Positions 55,512 to 64,000 of a DNA stretch of 64,000 bases are shown here, piece by piece. The DNA is taken from NCBI RefSeq assembly GCF_014837045.1, contig NZ_JACSPR010000001.1, positions 308,134 to 372,133 of the forward strand. The letters are read 5' to 3'. Origin of the DNA: Corynebacterium gallinarum. GTDB lineage: Bacteria; Actinomycetota; Actinomycetes; Mycobacteriales; Mycobacteriaceae. The first letter of the stretch is position 1, and each line of letters starts with the position of its first letter. The notes beneath the pieces were generated by a model, which saw nothing but the letters and a program-made list of their open reading frames with translations, searched no databases and was not told the origin of the DNA. A program made the position numbers and the translations under genes.

Positions 55512-56543
55512 TCAGGGGGTTGAGGGTACGCCGAGGACTCGGTCCAGTTGGGTGTGGATGGCATTGTTGATGATGCCCGGTGCCTCCAGGGGCAGCATGT
55601 GCCCGGCGCCCTCCGCGATCTGGCGTTTCGCGTCGGGCCAGAGTTCGCAGATGCGCTCGGACTGACTGAGCGGAGTGACGTCATCGTTCTCCCCCGCCAG
55701 AACACACCCCTCCATACCCGCCAGGGCCGGGGCGGCGTCCAGTTCGTCGTGATCCTGGAGGTCGTCGAAGAAACCCACGAAGGTGTCCAGGGGGGTCTCA
55801 TGGATCATCGCGGCGTGGAACTCCACCACGCGGTCGTTGATGGGTCGTTTGAACACCGCGGTGGACAGTGCCGGGGCGATGAACGAGGAGATGTAATCCC
55901 GGAATGCGTCCACCTCGTCCGGGGATGCCTCGGTGGTGTCCCTGACCTTCTCGGCGACCGGTGAGGCGAGGATCTGTGGGAGTCCCTGCGCGGAGAGGGA
56001 CTCGATGGAGGCAGAGGCGAGGATGACACCCCGGATCCTCTCCCGGAGTTCAGCATCGGCACGTTTAACCAGGTTGAGAGCTGTCAGACCACCGAGGGAA
56101 TGCCCCACGATGATCAGGGGCCCGGTGGGGGCGTGCGCCCGGATGGCGGCCAGGGCGTCATCGGCGGTGCCCGCGATGGTGCAGAGCTCCGGTTCCACCC
56201 GGCCGGTGCGTCCGTGGCCGCGGACGTCGAAAAGCACGCTTTTGACCTGTGGGAAATGTTCCTGCAGATACTCCACCTGCATGTAGTACACCTCGGCGGC
56301 GAGGGTGAAACCGTGGATGAACACGACCGTGGCCTCAGCGTCCGCGGGGCCGACCACATACGTCCGGACGGCGATCCCGTCGGAGTCCACGGTGGTTTCC
56401 TCGTCCACGTGCACCAGGCCGGGTCGGCGGGTGCGGCTGTGTAGTGCGGCGTGTTCCCGTGCCAGACGACGCCGCCCCTGTTTCGTGAGGCGCAATCGTG
56501 CCGCGCGGAGTGATGATCGTAACCTCGTGGGGTCCAGAGCCAT
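55512..56543 (-). CDS. Alpha/beta hydrolase
   Basis: 343 aa. Oxyanion-hole strand VVFIHGFTLAAEVYYM, nucleophile elbow IIVGHSLGGLTAL (catalytic Ser), acid in GENDDVTPLSQ, His in GAGHMLPLEAP. Basic N-terminus of about 45 residues. Probable esterase, lipase or haloperoxidase-like; substrate unknown. ATG 56543 (MALDPTRLRSSLRAARL); the longer open frame to 57818 is antisense to two other genes and not real. Confidence 0.87.
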   Translation of the reverse strand: MALDPTRLRSSLRAARLRLTKQGRRRLAREHAALHSRTRRPGLVHVDEETTVDSDGIAVRTYVVGPADAEATVVFIHGFTLAAEVYYMQVEYLQEHFPQVKSVLFDVRGHGRTGRVEPELCTIAGTADDALAAIRAHAPTGPLIIVGHSLGGLTALNLVKRADAELRERIRGVILASASIESLSAQGLPQILASPVAEKVRDTTEASPDEVDAFRDYISSFIAPALSTAVFKRPINDRVVEFHAAMIHETPLDTFVGFFDDLQDHDELDAAPALAGMEGCVLAGENDDVTPLSQSERICELWPDAKRQIAEGAGHMLPLEAPGIINNAIHTQLDRVLGVPSTP

Positions 56544-56606
56544 GCCACCCAGACTACAAGGCAGGGCAACTGGCTCCGGTGGGCGCATATCGGTAACTTT
56601 GATGTC

Positions 56607-56900
56607 ATGATCCCGAACTCCACCAATACCCCTGAAACCCCCGATGACGCCCGGTCGGACATGCTGACCACCCTGGTCGGGATCCTGTCGGATGTGGGCG
56701 GGGTGAGCGCCGATGACATCACCACCACCGCCCGCCTGCGCGAGGATCTGGCCATCAGTTCCCTCAACCTCATCGAGGCGGTCGTGCGGGTGGAGGATGC
56801 CTTCGGGGTGCGTATCGAGGATGCTGATGTGCAGGGTTTCACCACCCTGGGTGACATCATTGATTTCCTGGAGACCAACCGTTCGGAAACAGTGTCCTAA
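56607..56900 (+). CDS. Acyl carrier protein
   Basis: 97 aa, acidic, four-helix ACP fold: LREDLAISSLNLIEAVVRVE around the phosphopantetheine serine (about residue 53), then AFGVRIEDADVQGFTTLGDI. The usual D-S-L is here S-S-L, so the Asp before the modified Ser is missing. Compared with AcpM at the matching place in mycobacteria, it is a diverged ACP. TAACTT (56594-56599) is seven bases before ATG 56607, a leaderless pattern. Confidence 0.85.
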   Translation: MIPNSTNTPETPDDARSDMLTTLVGILSDVGGVSADDITTTARLREDLAISSLNLIEAVVRVEDAFGVRIEDADVQGFTTLGDIIDFLETNRSETVS

Positions 56901-56951
56901 CACATCCCCGATTAACGGGACTTTCCAGGCCTCCGCGCGCACAATGGTCAT

Positions 56952-57788
56952 ATGACTGTGAACATCTCCTATCTCACCGACATGGATGGCGTCCTCATCA
57001 AGGAGGGCGACATGATCCCCGGTGCGGACCGGTTCCTGCACGCACTTGTCCACAATGACATCGAGTTCATGGTGTTGACCAATAACTCGATCTTCACTCC
57101 CCGCGATCTCTCCGCACGTCTGCGCAGCTCGGGGTTGGATATCCCTCCCGAGCGCATCTGGACCTCCGCCACCGCCACCGCCCATTTCCTGAAATCCCAG
57201 GTCAACGAGGGCACCGCCTATGTGGTCGGTGAATCCGGCCTCACCACCGCGCTGCACACCGCCGGGTGGATCCTCACCGACTCCGATCCGGAGTTCGTGG
57301 TGCTGGGCGAGACCCGCACCTACTCCTTCGAGGCCATCACCACCGCCATCAACCTCATCATGGGCGGTGCCCGGTTCATCTGCACCAACCCCGATGTCAC
57401 CGGCCCCTCCCCCACGGGCATCCTGCCCGCCACCGGCTCGGTGGCCGCACTGATCACCGCGGCGACAGGAGCGGAACCGTACTTCATCGGCAAACCCAAC
57501 CCGGTGATGATGCGCAGCGCGCTCAACACCATCGGTGCGCACTCCGAGCACACCGTCATGATCGGTGACCGCATGGACACCGACGTGATCTCCGGCCTGG
57601 AGGCCGGTATGCGCACCGTCCTGGTCAAGAGCGGCATCTCGGATGAAGCGGAGATCAAGCGGTACCCGTTCCGTCCGACCATGGTCGTGGACTCCATCGC
57701 CGACATCGCACAGAGGTGGGATGACCCGTTCGGGGATGGATCCTTCAACGTCCCGGATCACGCTGAACAGAACACCGAACAAAACTAG
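56952..57788 (+). CDS. HAD-IIA sugar-phosphatase family protein (NagD-like)
   Basis: 278 aa. Motif I YLTDMDGVLIKEGD, motif II VLTNNSIFTPRDL, motif III lysine in FIGKPNPVMM, motif IV MIGDRMDTDVISGLEAGM. The cap domain lies between, as in class IIA. Typical activity is on sugar phosphates or nucleotides; the substrate is unknown. It precedes the App1-type gene by 60 bases. Confidence 0.9.
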   Translation: MTVNISYLTDMDGVLIKEGDMIPGADRFLHALVHNDIEFMVLTNNSIFTPRDLSARLRSSGLDIPPERIWTSATATAHFLKSQVNEGTAYVVGESGLTTALHTAGWILTDSDPEFVVLGETRTYSFEAITTAINLIMGGARFICTNPDVTGPSPTGILPATGSVAALITAATGAEPYFIGKPNPVMMRSALNTIGAHSEHTVMIGDRMDTDVISGLEAGMRTVLVKSGISDEAEIKRYPFRPTMVVDSIADIAQRWDDPFGDGSFNVPDHAEQNTEQN

Positions 57789-57848
57789 GACTCCACCTCC
57801 CCGGTCCCCGTCCTGCACGCGGACGGTCAGATGTCTACTGTCGTGGAC

Positions 57849-58922
57849 ATGGCGATTTCTGACATTGCACGCAAAGGCGAAAACTGGGCGAACCGGGCCA
57901 CCCTGAAACGGTCCATCCGCAGGGGCTGGACCCCCGAGGTCACCGGGTTCTCGGGTTACGGTTCACAGCGACGGGTCCGGGTGCTTGCCCGGGTCCTCAT
58001 GACCAATCCTGATGTTCCGCAGGATCCCCTGGAAGGCAGTGAGGAGGGCCAGATGTCGCTGGGCGAGCAGGCTCAGCGGGGTTGGCGACAGTTCTTCACC
58101 ATCCAGGTGCCCAACCACCCCGTCCGGGTGCTTGTCGGTGACAAGACGGTGGAGACCACCACGGACGGCAACGGGTACCTCGACCTGCTCGTGGAGGACC
58201 ACGGGTTGGATGCCGGATGGCATGAGGTCTCCGTCGAGGCCGAGGGAGCGACACCCACCAGCGCCAGGGTCCTCATCGTTGACCAGTCCGCGCGGCTGGG
58301 GTTGATCTCCGATATCGATGACACCATCATGGTTACCTGGCTCCCCCGGGCCCTGCTGGCGGCGTGGAACTCGTGGATCCGCCACACCGATACCCGCAAA
58401 CCGGTGCCCGGCATGGGGGAGTTCTATGCGGAGCTGCTGCGCACCGACCCGAATGCCCCGGTGTTCTATCTGTCCACGGGCGCATGGAACACCTTTGAAA
58501 CCCTCAGCGCCTTCCTGAAACGGTACAACCTGCCCGACGGCCCGATGCTGCTGACCGACTGGGGCCCCACCCCGACCGGAATGTTCCGGTCCGGTCAGGA
58601 ACACAAGAAGGTGCAGCTGAGGAACCTCATCATCGACTACCCCGATATCAAGTGGATCCTGGTGGGCGATGACGGCCAGCATGATCCACTGATCTACGGT
58701 GAGGCCGTCGCGGAACACCCGGACAGGATCGCGGGTGTGGCCATCCGTGAGCTCTCCCCCGGGGAGCATGTGTTGTCCCACGGCACCACGGGCGCGCTGA
58801 CCACCATCACCACCAACGGCGGACAGGGTGTCCCCGCGGTGCATGGGAGTGACGGGCATGAGCTGCTGCGTAACTACCGAACCCAACCGTTCCCCCTGGA
58901 TGAACAGGACCACGTGGGTTAG
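57849..58922 (+). CDS. App1-type phosphatidate phosphatase family protein (DUF2183)
   Basis: 357 aa. The DUF2183 catalytic motif is SDIDDTIMVTWLP (D-x-D-x-T), followed by FYLSTGAWNTFETL and ILVGDDGQHDPLIYGE. In yeast, App1 is a Mg-dependent phosphatidate phosphatase; bacterial members are uncharacterised. ATG 57849 is preferred over 57831 because TACTGT (57836-57841) lies seven bases upstream and overlaps the longer version. Confidence 0.87.
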   Translation: MAISDIARKGENWANRATLKRSIRRGWTPEVTGFSGYGSQRRVRVLARVLMTNPDVPQDPLEGSEEGQMSLGEQAQRGWRQFFTIQVPNHPVRVLVGDKTVETTTDGNGYLDLLVEDHGLDAGWHEVSVEAEGATPTSARVLIVDQSARLGLISDIDDTIMVTWLPRALLAAWNSWIRHTDTRKPVPGMGEFYAELLRTDPNAPVFYLSTGAWNTFETLSAFLKRYNLPDGPMLLTDWGPTPTGMFRSGQEHKKVQLRNLIIDYPDIKWILVGDDGQHDPLIYGEAVAEHPDRIAGVAIRELSPGEHVLSHGTTGALTTITTNGGQGVPAVHGSDGHELLRNYRTQPFPLDEQDHVG

Positions 58923-58937
58923 CTCCGGAAATGCAGA

Positions 58938-58980
58938 AATCCTGCGGTGACTCCCTCCTCCAGGGAGGGGCCGCAGGATT
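58938..58980. terminator. Bidirectional terminator after the App1-type gene
   Basis: A 10-bp perfect outer stem (58938-58947 with 58971-58980) with an inner CTCCCT/AGGGAG stem, between convergent genes. Confidence 0.85.
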
Positions 58981-59021
58981 GGTTGTCCCCCGGATCCAGG
59001 TGGATCCTCACCCGCCGTCGT

Positions 59022-59450
59022 CTAATCAACGATGCGCAGTTCAACATCAAACATGTGTTCATCCGCCAGATTCACCAGCAGATCCCGCAGACGCGAGAGC
59101 TCACATGGTGCTCCGGTGATCACCTCACGGCACTCGACCAGGCCGAGTTCGAACGGATCGCGACGCCAGGCCGTGAACCACCGTGCGGTGAGCAGATCAG
59201 CACCCGAAGCAACGAGCTCCGAGGGGCTGGGGATGCACACCACCATTGTGGTCTCCACCGTCGGGCGCAGCGTGCGGGGCATTCCGCTGATCGTGAGAAC
59301 AGCGGTTTGTGCCGGTTCGGCTACATCCAAAAATGAAGGTGCAATGGAGGTTTTCAGTTGTGGTAACCCCATGTCCTCCCAGAAGTCTGCCGTGAGCAGG
59401 TCCGCCTGATGACGGCTCCGGGTGGGCACGGTTAATGCTTTGTTCGTCAT
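59022..59450 (-). CDS. Conserved-looking hypothetical protein, 142 aa
   Basis: Begins MTNKALTVPTRSRHQADLL and ends VELRIVD. Alternating beta and helix, no signal, two Cys (VCIP, PCELS). I do not recognise the family. ATG 59450 has AAGGA eight bases upstream and the stop lies 42 bases before a good terminator, so it is probably real. Confidence 0.7.
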   Translation of the reverse strand: MTNKALTVPTRSRHQADLLTADFWEDMGLPQLKTSIAPSFLDVAEPAQTAVLTISGMPRTLRPTVETTMVVCIPSPSELVASGADLLTARWFTAWRRDPFELGLVECREVITGAPCELSRLRDLLVNLADEHMFDVELRIVD

Positions 59451-59850
59451 GTCGGATTCCTTAGGCAACACCTGACAACCCCCGACCCTGGTCAACCCAG
59501 TGCCGCGTGTTGTAAGACGAGGATCGTCTTCCCCAACGGCCTCGCGTGTGCGTCATTCGTCCTTTAACGACGTGCTACAGGCGATTGTGGTGAACTCCCC
59601 CGGGACCAGCAACCCTGAACCAACACTTTAACCCCCGATCATTAAAGCTGAAGTTCAACTTTAGACTCCCCGTTATGGATGCGAGGATATTCCTATCAAC
59701 CCAGTTCAGGGCACTAATCTTCCCCAATAGCGTCCCGATCGACCTCGTCCATAGGCAGGTCGCAGGGATCGGCGACGAGAAACACAGCGGTGACACTGGA
59801 ACTATGCGAACACCCGTGCTAGAAAAAATGCGCCCGGGAATCCCAACCGG
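59451..59850. other. Intergenic region with two dyads
   Basis: About 400 bases, A/T-richer than the genes. An inverted repeat of 10+1+10 with one mismatch at 59643-59663 (TAAAGCTGAA on the left), and a perfect 7-bp repeat around GGA at 59514-59530. No gene is convincing. Confidence 0.45.
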
Positions 59851-60666
59851 TCAGACCCCACGCTCGAGTTCCGCCCACACCGCATCATTGAAATCCGTCC
59901 AGAGCGGTTTGGCCCAGGCATCGAAATAGCGGTCCGTCAGCACCACACCCGCCCGCCCGGTTCCGGGTGCGACCCAGAGGAAGGTTCCGGAATAACCAAA
60001 GTGTCCGATGGTGTTCTCCGGCATGGTCGTACCGGTCCAGTGCGGTGACTTGGTGCCCCTGATCTCAAAACCCAGCCCCCACGGACACGGTTTCTGCATT
60101 CCATACCCGGGAACGGTGCCGATCAGGTCCGGGTACTGCACCGTGAATGCCTCATCGAGGGTCTGGCGCGCCAACAGCGTCGGATCCAGCAGTTCCCCGG
60201 CGAACCTGGTCAGGTCCGCCACCGTGGAGCGCATCGCATGCCCGGCGGATCCGTGCAGCTCAGAGGACTCCATGCCCAGAGGCATCAACACCGCCTCGCG
60301 CAGGTACTCCGCGAACGACATCTCGGCCTCCTCCTCCACAGCACGGGCCAGAACGTCGAACCCGGCAGAGGAGTAGATCCGACGCTCCCCCACCGGCCGC
60401 TCCACCACAGGGGAGCCGAAGGCCAGACCCGAGGCGTGGGCCAGCAGGTGTCGCACCGTGGCACCCTCCGGACCGAGCGGGGTGTCGAGCTCGAAGGCAC
60501 CCTCCTCGATGGCGATGTGAAAGGCGTAGGCGGTGACCAGTTTGGTCACGCTCATGATCTCAAAGACATGGTCGACATCGCCGTGGGTGGTAACGGTGCC
60601 GTCGGCGATGATGCTTGCTGCGACGTTGTCCACCGGCCATGAGTCAAGTGCGTTCAAGCTCTCCAT
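59851..60666 (-). CDS. Serine hydrolase, beta-lactamase/penicillin-binding fold
   Basis: 271 aa. Class-C-like S-x-x-K (SVTK, about residue 38) and the Tyr motif YSSAG; other blocks are LLAHASGLAF and IGHFGYSGTFLWV. No signal peptide, so probably cytoplasmic; may be an esterase rather than a beta-lactamase. TAGGGT (minus strand, 60675-60680) stands eight bases before ATG 60666, a leaderless pattern, which excludes the longer start at 60684. Confidence 0.85.
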   Translation of the reverse strand: MESLNALDSWPVDNVAASIIADGTVTTHGDVDHVFEIMSVTKLVTAYAFHIAIEEGAFELDTPLGPEGATVRHLLAHASGLAFGSPVVERPVGERRIYSSAGFDVLARAVEEEAEMSFAEYLREAVLMPLGMESSELHGSAGHAMRSTVADLTRFAGELLDPTLLARQTLDEAFTVQYPDLIGTVPGYGMQKPCPWGLGFEIRGTKSPHWTGTTMPENTIGHFGYSGTFLWVAPGTGRAGVVLTDRYFDAWAKPLWTDFNDAVWAELERGV

Positions 60667-60735
60667 GGACACCGACCCTAGCAACTCCCCGACCCCGAAC
60701 CCCTGAGGCGGGGCCGGAGGAACCGGAAAAGATGA

Positions 60736-60771
60736 CAGAGGCCGTCATGCATATGCGCATGACGGCCTCTG
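60736..60771 (-). terminator. Terminator of tRNA-Ile2 gene
   Basis: A perfect 15-bp stem (60736-60750 with 60757-60771), 6-base loop, followed on the minus strand by a CTTTT stretch. Confidence 0.88.
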
Positions 60772-60784
60772 ATCACGGACTCGG

Positions 60785-60858
60785 TGGGGCCAGCGGGGCT
60801 CGAACCCGCGACCAACGGATTATGAGTCCGTAGCTCTAACCGACTGAGCTATAGCCCC
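60785..60858 (-). tRNA. tRNA with CAU anticodon, probably tRNA-Ile2
   Basis: 74 nt. Acceptor GGGGCTA pairs with TGGCCCC, D-arm TAGCTCAG, anticodon loop CTCATAA (CAU), T-arm GGTTCGAGCC, discriminator A. The variable loop (TTGGTC) resembles lysidine-modified tRNA-Ile2 more than elongator tRNA-Met, but Met cannot be excluded by eye. Confidence 0.9.
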
Positions 60859-60985
60859 CGTCCATCGTTGCCTTATCAGACAACGCGCTTATTATACCCA
60901 TCACCTTTTCCCTCAACGTGCCAACCCCCGGTTCGTGTCGCATTATCATGAGGACCTATTCCCCTCCCGCGCCGAGGAGCTCACC

Positions 60986-62557
60986 ATGCAGGCAGCACAC
61001 ATCCCCCGTCGCCGTTTCCTCCAGGGCACGGCCCTCACAGCGACGGCGGCAGCGGTCACCGTCGGTGGGACAAGAACAGCGCACGCCGCAGACCCGCACC
61101 GTTGGTTTCAGCACGGGGTCGCATCGGGGGACCCCACACCGGGCTCGGTGATCCTGTGGACGCGTGTCACCCCCACGCCGGAGGCAACCCCGGGCAGCGG
61201 GGTGGGTGAGTCCGTCGGGGTGGTGTGGGAGGTGGCGAGGGAGGCGTCGATAAGCACCGTCGTGGCGCGCGGCACCGTGGTGACGGGGCCGGAACGCGAC
61301 CACACCGTCCACGTCGACCCGGGCGGGCTGGAGCCCGCAACCCGCTACTACTACCGGTTCACCGCGCCGGATGGCGAGCGGTCACCGGTGGGGACCACCA
61401 CGACGCTTCCGCTTATCGACGCCCCACTGTCCTCCCTCACCCTCGCCGTGGCCTCGTGCGCCAACTGGGAGGCCGGCCACTTCGCGGCGTTCGGTGACAT
61501 CGCCCGGCGCGCCGGTGAGCTGGACCTGGTGGTATTCCTCGGGGACTACATCTACGAATACGCGCGTGGCACATTCATCGGCGGGGCCGGAATGGTGCGC
61601 GCCACCGAACCCGCCGAGGAGACCATCCGCCTCGACCAGTACCGTACACGCTACGGTCTGCACCGCACCGACCCGGACCTGCAGGCCGCCCACGCCGCCC
61701 TGCCGTGGATCGTGATGTGGGATGACCACGAAACCGCCAACAATTCCTGGCGGGACGGCGCACAGAACCACCAGCCCCATGAAGGACCCTGGCACGACCG
61801 CAAACAGGCGGCACGGCAGGCCTACCTGGAGTGGCTGCCGATCCGCGCGGGCTCCAGCGACCTCCTCTACCGCTCATTCACCTTCGGCACCCTGGGACAG
61901 CTGTCCATGCTGGATCTGCGCAGTTTCCGCGACATCCCGCCCACCCACCAGCAGTGGCTGGGTGGGATGCGCGGGACCACTATGATGGGGACCGCACAGT
62001 TCGACTGGTTGAAAACCCAGATCGATAACACCACCGCCCGGTGGAACATCATCGGCAGCTCGGTGATGTTCGCCCCCATGCAGGTCACCGGCGGCCCCCA
62101 CATCCAACTGCCGGATCCCCTGCCCGCCAATCTCGACCAGTGGGACGGGTACTCCCGCGAACGCGACCGTCTGCTCTCCGTCCTCGCGGACACCGGCCGC
62201 CCCTCCCTCTTCCTGACCGGGGACATCCACTCCGAGTGGGGTAGCACCCTGCGCCACGGCGACCGGCACATCGGGGTGGAACTGGTCGGCAGTTCCATCA
62301 CCTCCGCCAATGTCAACGATTTCCTCGGATTACCTGAGGACAACCCCGTCAGCCACGGCAGTGAGGGCTTCATCCGTGCCAACGCCCCACATGTGCGCCA
62401 TGTGGATCTGGATGCCCACGGGTACGCCATCGCCACCCTTGGGCCGGAGTCCGTGCAGCGGCGCTGGCTGCGGGTCGCCGACATCACCCTGCCCGACTCC
62501 CCGGTCGCCCCGGCGGTGGCCCTGGACTGGGTTTACGGCACCGGATTTACATCCTGA
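60986..62557 (+). CDS. phoD: PhoD-type alkaline phosphatase, Tat-exported
   Basis: 523 aa. Tat signal RRRFLQGTALTATAAAVTVG (residues about 8-28) with cleavage after AHA (about 36). PhoD N-domain HGVASGDPTPGSVILWTRV; catalytic block with VFLGDYIYEY, MWDDHETANNSW and LTGDIHSEWGS carries the Fe/Ca ligands. A phosphodiesterase/phosphatase acting outside the membrane on organic phosphate. GAGGAG before ATG 60986; the longer frame to 60935 would disrupt the Tat signal. Confidence 0.93.
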   Translation: MQAAHIPRRRFLQGTALTATAAAVTVGGTRTAHAADPHRWFQHGVASGDPTPGSVILWTRVTPTPEATPGSGVGESVGVVWEVAREASISTVVARGTVVTGPERDHTVHVDPGGLEPATRYYYRFTAPDGERSPVGTTTTLPLIDAPLSSLTLAVASCANWEAGHFAAFGDIARRAGELDLVVFLGDYIYEYARGTFIGGAGMVRATEPAEETIRLDQYRTRYGLHRTDPDLQAAHAALPWIVMWDDHETANNSWRDGAQNHQPHEGPWHDRKQAARQAYLEWLPIRAGSSDLLYRSFTFGTLGQLSMLDLRSFRDIPPTHQQWLGGMRGTTMMGTAQFDWLKTQIDNTTARWNIIGSSVMFAPMQVTGGPHIQLPDPLPANLDQWDGYSRERDRLLSVLADTGRPSLFLTGDIHSEWGSTLRHGDRHIGVELVGSSITSANVNDFLGLPEDNPVSHGSEGFIRANAPHVRHVDLDAHGYAIATLGPESVQRRWLRVADITLPDSPVAPAVALDWVYGTGFTS

Positions 62558-62566
62558 GCTGGCGAT

Positions 62567-62596
62567 TTGTGTGTTGTGAAAGCCTCGGGCTATAGT
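62567..62596 (+). promoter_or_regulatory. tRNA-Asn promoter
   Basis: TTGTGT (62567-62572), 18 bases, TATAGT (62591-62596), about 55 bases before the tRNA. Confidence 0.55.
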
Positions 62597-62650
62597 TAAT
62601 TCTCGTTGCAGGGAAGCGGCACACAGCCACTGCCCAAACAACAAGAGTAT

Positions 62651-62723
62651 TCCTCCATAGCTCAGTTGGCAGAGCATTCGACTGTTAATCGAAGGGTCAC
62701 TGGTTCGAGCCCAGTTGGAGGAG
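62651..62723 (+). tRNA. tRNA-Asn (anticodon GUU)
   Basis: 73 nt. Acceptor TCCTCCA pairs with TGGAGGA, D-arm TAGCTCAG, anticodon loop CTGTTAA (GUU), T-arm GGTTCGAGCC, discriminator G. Confidence 0.96.
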
Positions 62724-62730
62724 CAGAAAT

Positions 62731-62763
62731 AAAACCCACCGAAATTATTCGGTGGGTTTTTTG
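62731..62763 (+). terminator. Terminator of tRNA-Asn
   Basis: A 13-bp stem (62731-62743 with 62748-62760), 4-base loop, T-run reaching 62762. Confidence 0.92.
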
Positions 62764-62942
62764 CTTTGTCCTGGGAAGCCTGGAATCCGGACACACTTTT
62801 TAGGGTTTAACCCGGAAGTGCCGCTGAACGATTTCGTTGATTTGTGCCCCCAGGCAACCCAATCCGGCTGTTGTCCCGCGCAAACCAACGAAAATGATCA
62901 CACACCCCTGCACCTGGGGTCGGTCGACGTAGCCTGGGAGCC

Positions 62943-63407
62943 ATGGCCACAGATCCCGCTTCCCACGCGACGTCCCTCACCGCACCCATTACCGCCACCC
63001 GCACCGGGCCGTGGACGTTGTCCGTCGATAATCGCCGGGGTGCCACGCTCACCATTGGCATGGAAGGTGCCGAAGGCAGCTTCTCCCCCGTCGAACTGCT
63101 CCAGGCCGCACTCGCCGGGTGTGCGGCGCTGTCCGCGGAAGCCCAGCTGGTGGACAAGCTCGGCGCCGATGCGTCCGTCTCCTCCACGGCGCAGGCCACC
63201 TACGCCCCCGACACCAACCGGATCACCCACCTGAGCAACACCATCACCACCGACATGGCCTCCCTGTCGGCGGAGAGAATCGAGAAACTCATTCAGGCTG
63301 CGGAGCGTTCCGTGGGCACATTATGCACGGTGAAGAGATCACTCACCCACGGCATCGAAGCCACGACCACCGTCCACAATGAAGCGGTGGACCAACCGGC
63401 AGGGTGA
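62943..63407 (+). CDS. OsmC family protein
   Basis: 154 aa. The two redox cysteines are in AALAGCAALSAEA and GTLCTVKRSLTHG, the OsmC/Ohr pattern, though spacing fits the OsmC/YhfA side rather than Ohr. Acts as a thiol peroxidase in known members. TAGCCT (62930-62935) lies seven bases before ATG 62943, a leaderless pattern. Confidence 0.86.
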   Translation: MATDPASHATSLTAPITATRTGPWTLSVDNRRGATLTIGMEGAEGSFSPVELLQAALAGCAALSAEAQLVDKLGADASVSSTAQATYAPDTNRITHLSNTITTDMASLSAERIEKLIQAAERSVGTLCTVKRSLTHGIEATTTVHNEAVDQPAG

Positions 63408-63462
63408 GACTGATTGTCACTTTGATTGTCACCACACTGTGAACCGCTCTACCCTGGCACGC

Positions 63463-64000
63463 ATGGAGAACACCGCGAGTACAGCACCATCTGTCCCATT
63501 GGATACACCTCTGGAGGATTACGCCCTGCTGTCAGACACCCACACAGCGGCGTTGCTGTCCAGGCATGGCAGCATCGACTGGTTGTGCCTACCCAGGTTC
63601 GACTCCGAGGCGGTGTTCACCCGTCTGCTCGGTGATCATGATCATGGGCACTGGCGTATCCACGTCCCGGATGGTGAGGTGATCAGCCAGACCTATCTGG
63701 GTGATTCCTTCGTGGTGCAGACCGTCTGGCGTTCCCCCACGGGTCTCGCCCGGGTGGTGGATTTCATGCCGATCCACGACCAGACGGATTCCCTCACGGA
63801 TCTGGTGCGCACCGTGCACTGCATCGACGGGGAGATCGACGTGGAGGCGATATTGCGTCTGCGGTTCGACTACGGCGAATCCATCCCGTATTTCCGTTCG
63901 GCGGATCACGGCGACCACAGCGTGATCCAGGCGGTGGCCGGCCCCAATGCGGTCTATGTCCGCGGACCGAAGATGCCCCACCGGCCGAGCTCCGATTGCC
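63463..64000 (+). CDS. Glycoside hydrolase family 15-like protein (5' part)
   Basis: The first 179 codons of a larger gene that runs off the window. N-terminal domain of GH15 enzymes (glucoamylase/trehalase-like): LEDYALLSDTHTAALLSRHG, IDWLCLPRFDSEAVF, then VVDFMPIHDQ. Mycobacterial relatives are trehalases; this fragment does not show the catalytic domain. TACCCT (63450-63455) is seven bases before ATG 63463, a leaderless pattern. Confidence 0.85.
   Translation, partial: MENTASTAPSVPLDTPLEDYALLSDTHTAALLSRHGSIDWLCLPRFDSEAVFTRLLGDHDHGHWRIHVPDGEVISQTYLGDSFVVQTVWRSPTGLARVVDFMPIHDQTDSLTDLVRTVHCIDGEIDVEAILRLRFDYGESIPYFRSADHGDHSVIQAVAGPNAVYVRGPKMPHRPSSDC

Noticed and set aside
55512..57818. Single 768-aa minus-strand protein
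   Set aside because: Only its last 343 residues are the alpha/beta hydrolase. The rest is antisense to the ACP and NagD-like genes and shows no domain.
59675..59929. 84-aa plus-strand ORF
   Set aside because: It runs into the 3' end of the serine hydrolase gene on the other strand and has no ribosome-binding site.

Overview
The window is about 64 kb of high-GC actinobacterial chromosome. Gene content, gene order and protein sequence all point to the genus Corynebacterium, most likely a high-GC, glutamicum-like species such as C. efficiens; that species guess is inference. Supporting signs are the lipoyl-rich E2, lipB and lipA block, the DUF4191, RDD and glnA neighbourhood, glnE next to glnA2, a fused RNase HI/histidine phosphatase, and a run shared with mycobacteria (zinc-ribbon protein, Nif3-like, CobC-like, HAD, LMW-PTP, SURF1, CobD, tRNA-Val, DUF3052, aceE, ACP). 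Many genes have a TAnnnT -10 box seven or eight bases before the start codon, as expected for leaderless corynebacterial mRNAs.

Layout. 1-6.9 kb: 3' part of the 2-oxoacid dehydrogenase E2 gene, lipB, lipA, a DUF4191 membrane protein, an AspT-type transporter and an RDD protein. 7.0-8.6 kb: glnA behind a candidate AmtR operator. 8.7-14.6 kb: a looser accessory stretch with a low-GC island around an 87-aa orphan, a DUF1206 protein, a GDSL lipoprotein, two PRC-barrel paralogues and long operator-rich gaps. 14.6-20.5 kb: an unusual cluster with a P450-reductase-ferredoxin fusion, a 77-aa protein, an ornithine cyclodeaminase/mu-crystallin family enzyme and a second GlnA-like glutamine synthetase. 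20.5-28 kb: a 55-aa ORF, Nudix, LLM flavoprotein, EamA, RidA, thrC, MFS and small proteins. 28-32.6 kb: glnE and glnA2. 32.8-39.6 kb: DUF2786, CYTH-CHAD, a SPOR-like small protein, a degenerate galactokinase homologue, an RNB nuclease and RNase P RNA. 39.7-51.8 kb: the conserved run ending in aceE. 51.8-54.6 kb: a DUF534-type ABC importer. 54.8-64 kb: DUF1707 protein, alpha/beta hydrolase, ACP, HAD and App1 phosphatases, a serine hydrolase, three RNA-related loci (tRNA-Ile2, tRNA-Asn and its promoter), Tat-exported PhoD, OsmC and the start of a GH15 enzyme.

How it fits together. Nitrogen assimilation dominates: three glutamine synthetase genes plus the adenylyltransferase that controls the adenylylatable ones. 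Lipoate synthesis sits beside its E2 client, and the PDH E1 gene lies about 48 kb away. The most interesting items are (i) the P450/OCD/glutamine synthetase cluster, which I read as a candidate oxidative amine-catabolism system, and (ii) an 11-base motif, CGTCGACAAGC, that occurs eleven times exactly, and about twenty times when one position may vary, often just after stop codons; I know of no explanation for it.
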